Made by a program: the position numbers and the translations under genes. A stretch of DNA of 20,124 nt. Source: Chara braunii (lineage: Eukaryota > Streptophyta > Charophyceae > Charales > Characeae). The notes below the pieces were generated by a model that worked only from the letters and a program-made list of their open reading frames with translations, was not told the DNA's origin and searched no databases. Shown piece by piece: positions 17,789 to 20,124 of the stretch (position 1 is the stretch's first letter; every line of letters begins with the position of its first letter). The stretch lies in NCBI GenBank assembly GCA_003427395.1, contig BFEA01000018.1, forward strand, positions 976,626-996,749, in the 5' to 3' direction.

Positions 17789-18185
17789 GATGAGATGCAA
17801 TGCCTCCCCTTCAAGTTCGTTCTTCCACAGTCTATCTCTTCCATCCCGGATATGCTCTACTTCCCTCGACTTCCTCACATGATTCACTTACTCAAATATC
17901 ATCCTTGTCCAGCCTGCTTCTGTTCGTATCAATCTGTATAATTTTATTGCACTATCCGGTATGGTCTGATTTCCTACAGCTGTGGGGATGATGAGACCAT
18001 ATCATGCCATAGATGACGAGATGTGATGCCTCGCCCTCACGTTGGTCACTCCCCAGTTTGACTTCGTCCATGTCGGATGTACTCTACGTCCCTCGAACAC
18101 CAAATCATCTTTCTCCAGCCTGCACCAGTTCGTGCCAATCCGTATTTTATCGCACTGTCCAGTATGGTCCAAATTCCAACATATT
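17789..18185. repeat. Diverged duplication of about 226 bp
   Basis: 17789-17985 and 18015-18185 align through GA-GAGATG-GATGCCTC, ATG-TCTAC-TCCCTCGA, CCAGCCTGC, TTTTAT-GCACT-TCC-GTATGGTC and AATTCC-like text. Substitutions are many and indels few, and no frame is shared convincingly. It may be a minisatellite-like unit of the insert's source RNA. Confidence 0.6.
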
Positions 18186-18697
18186 ATGCCTTTGGTTACT
18201 GATACATGCCCAGTTGGGCAATGTATGTAGAGCCAAGGATCCGCAGGGTGATGAAAAGGACTGAATGGACAATGCAACGTCAGTTGAGCATCAACAAGCA
18301 ATGTACATTCTGATACATACAAAATGGCACATAGTAGCGCAGTGGAAGACTTCAAGGTAAGTCCTGACCTGACCGGGACTGACACGACATCCCATCATAC
18401 ATCACACATGCGAGAGGAGGAGGAGGGACCGTACACATAGAAGAAAGGTCCCTCCTTGTACACACACATGGGGAGATACCACAGATGAGAGATTGGGGGA
18501 GAGGAGAGACGAAGACGGAGGCGAGGGAGAAGACCAAGATCGCAATAGCGAAGTCCAAAAATAGTCCCTTCCCGATGTCCAATCAATGTCTGCCTCATAA
18601 ATGTTGAATCAGATCCTGGGCACAATGCCCACTGTAGCCTCTGCCTGTTCCTTCGGACTGTAACCTCTCTCTCTTTCCCGTATCTGAAGAAGAAGAT

Positions 18698-18753
18698 GAA
18701 GAAGGAGGAGGAAGGAGGAGAGAGAGAGAGAGAGAGAGANAAAAAAAAAAAAA
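18698..18753 (+). repeat. GA-rich module, GA run and poly(A)
   Basis: GAAGAAGGAGGAGGAAGGAG and a GA run, identical to window positions 1-41, are followed by one N (18740) and A13. The N next to two low-complexity runs means the exact length is uncertain. Confidence 0.85.
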
Positions 18754-18803
18754 AGCTGGGAAGAGTAATTACTACAAACGCTTCTGACCAGTACAGCTAC
18801 CCC

Positions 18804-19291
18804 TTTTTTTTTTCTTTTTTTTTTCAATTTTATAAAGGCTAATTCTTTAAGCCCAACCAATTCAATTACCTGTCAAATCTGGACAGGACGGCCTTTCAGG
18901 CCCTTTTTTTTTTTATTGTCATTATAGTATTACGGGGAGCCCCGAAGCAGCCACATCCGTGCTCAAGCCTCCAACGAGGGAACATGCGGGAGCTGCACCC
19001 ACCAGCAGGTGCGATACCTGCTACAGCAGGTGGGCGATACCGGCCAGGGGTCAGCCGGTAACATCAGGACCGAGCTTCTTCGATGGGCCAGACACTTTGC
19101 CTCCCCTCCGGTCCCCTCCCCCTATGAACATCAGCAGTCTCTGCTCAATGCCACTCGGGGGGACCAACGGCATATCTCTAGGTGGCGGGCGCCAAGCTTG
19201 CCCAGGAAGGTACATGAGGCCAATGGGGATTGAACCCAAGACCTCCTGAATGCCACTTGCGTGCCTTACCAACTGAGCTAGGCCGCTGGAT
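18804..19291 (-). mobile_element. tRNA-derived SINE
   Basis: On the minus strand a Pol III promoter is clear: A box TAGCTCAGTTGG (19280-19269) and B box GGTTCAATCCC (19236-19226) at tRNA-like spacing, at the very start of the element. A body with a GCAGGTATCGCACCTGC-type dyad follows, then an A-rich run (18905-18914), a further 80 bases and an interrupted poly(A) (18804-18824 as T). GCTACCCC at 18796-18803 and GCTACCCCC at 19292-19300 flank it, a target duplication with one extra C. The element is transcribed by Pol III and needs LINE proteins to move. Its 3' end lacks the tail module seen in other elements here, so it may use a different partner or only poly(A). Confidence 0.82.
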
Positions 19292-19319
19292 GCTACCCCC
19301 TTTTTAAACCACCACTACC

Positions 19320-19325
<6 letters not shown>

Positions 19326-19350
<25 letters not shown>

Positions 19351-19535
19351 GCGAAATAGCCCTTGTGTAAACCCCCCTCTATCCTGGCGGTCAGAATTGA
19401 GGGCTTATCTGTCGGGCTGCTCCATCTATTGCTGGGGAGTGGCGCCTGCTGGAAACCGGGTCCAGCATACCACCATTGATACATGATCTTGTACACACAG
19501 AGATTGCTGTTTACTGTTTCCTGGGGCTGTGGTGG
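19326..19535 (-). mobile_element. Short retroelement with tail module
   Basis: On minus, the tail module (19467-19420) precedes about 70 bases with a weak AGCCCT/AGGGCT dyad and then A25 (T25 at 19326-19350). A possible 8-bp duplication TTTCTCTT at 19320-19327 and 19536-19543 would define a 210-bp element, but the string is pyrimidine-rich and overlaps the T run, so the 5' end is tentative. Confidence 0.6.
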
Positions 19536-19543
19536 TTTCTCTT

Positions 19544-20068
19544 GGCAGCCGAGGGCTCCGTTGTCCCATGGAACTGCTAGCGACACCCGTCCCATCTTGG
19601 AGCACCCCTTGGGCCCTTATCGATTAGCCCAGCCCTGTTCGGCAGCCCCCCCGTTCGTCATTACCATGTCTGCCCCTAAGACCCTTTAATTACCCCACAC
19701 CCTCCCAAAGCCCATGTATTACACATTTGTGATCCTTGAAGCGTAAAGATCTCCACCCCCACGGTTCCTCGATCACAAAGATCTGCTCAGAAAGGAAACA
19801 CAAACAATCTACCTCCTTTTCTTTTTCTTTTTTTTCCTTTGGCCACCCATAACCCCTTTTTTAATTATGACAACAAAGGCCCCCATGCCCAAGGCAAAAA
19901 CAGCAAAAAGTTCAATCAGGGACAGCCAGGTTTCCGCAATCCAAAGAGTTGCAGGACCCCGGCCCTTTCGACTTTACCAATCTCATCTCATCCAACGCAT
20001 TCTAACCAGCTACCTCCCTCCTCTACTAGGTTCCTTTTTTGAAGAATCTACGTCGTTAGAAAACATTA

Positions 20069-20070
<2 letters not shown>
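19544..20070. other. C-rich intergenic DNA, no gene recognised
   Basis: The composition is C-rich like 9270-10330. A 67-codon plus-strand frame at 19839-20042 begins with hydrophilic residues (NPFFNYDNKGPHAQGKNSKK) and turns Ser/Pro-rich; it lacks any known motif and I do not call it a gene. A pyrimidine-rich run lies at 19812-19838. Confidence 0.4.

Positions 20071-20124
<54 letters not shown>
20071..20124. repeat. (TC)n microsatellite at the window end
   Basis: CT repeats continue to the last base, so the array is cut by the window edge. Confidence 0.97.

Larger units (their letters stand above)
17049..18773 (+). mobile_element. 1.68-kb insertion flanked by 20-bp direct repeats
   Basis: AGCTGGGAAGAGTAATTACT occurs exactly at 17049-17068 and 18754-18773, and both copies continue NCA. 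The segment between begins with A30 (from 17071) and ends with a GA-rich module, one ambiguous base (18740) and A13, directly before the right repeat. A long target duplication next to a poly(A) end suggests LINE-type retroposition on the plus strand. The A30 at the 5' boundary is unexplained and could be a second poly(A) event. No frame in the insert has a recognisable domain, so the source is unknown: a non-coding retroposon, a processed transcript, or a truncated LINE. Confidence 0.65.

Noticed and set aside
19839-20042. A 67-residue hydrophilic plus-strand frame
   Set aside because: No recognisable motif, biased composition, and short length; not separable from chance in C-rich DNA.

Overview
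This window looks like nuclear DNA from a multicellular eukaryote, packed with retroposons and with no intact host gene that I can recognise. The evidence is a L1-type LINE, poly(A)/poly(T) tails of 15-38 bases, a tRNA-derived SINE, a hAT-like MITE, long (GA)n/(TC)n, (GAT)n and (AAT)n arrays, and no bacterial-style operons or ribosome binding sites. The LINE ORF2 carries an RT and a C-terminal zf-RVT-like region of the kind usual in plant and green-lineage L1 elements. A streptophyte (land plant or charophyte-type alga) is therefore my best guess, at low to moderate confidence.

Layout. 1-1142: GA microsatellite, GC-rich unassigned DNA and a possible SINE tail. 1151-1943: a non-autonomous hAT-like element with YAGGG termini and a perfect 8-bp target duplication. 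1974-2341: a short poly(A) retroelement on the minus strand with a 10-bp target duplication. 2643 to about 6790: a 5'-truncated, mutated L1-type LINE on the minus strand whose ORF2 is broken by four stops and three frameshifts. 6800-9050: non-coding DNA with three almost pure poly(T) insertions flanked by direct repeats and a 211-bp near-perfect foldback. 9050-12340: another short retroelement, C-rich DNA, Asp-rich degenerate reading frames and a TC microsatellite. 12345-15450: AT-rich DNA, a 45-bp tandem repeat built from the LINE tail, a plus-strand tail copy with poly(A), and decayed minus-strand coding remnants. 15450-17048: unassigned DNA with T-rich and A-rich insertions. 17049-18773: a 1.68-kb insert bounded by 20-bp perfect direct repeats. 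18804-19291: a tRNA-derived SINE. 19326-20124: another tail copy, pyrimidine-rich DNA and a TC microsatellite.

What ties the region together is a roughly 50-bp 3' tail module at the LINE 3' end, also found in at least six other places. In most of the better copies it lies between a short element body and poly(A). It contains a small hairpin that keeps pairing through compensatory changes, and in three copies a second, larger hairpin sits just before the poly(A), with divergent sequence but preserved pairing. This fits a LINE family whose machinery mobilises short elements sharing its 3' end, and perhaps also bare poly(A). No intact transposition enzyme is encoded here, so every element is a fossil or depends on copies elsewhere.
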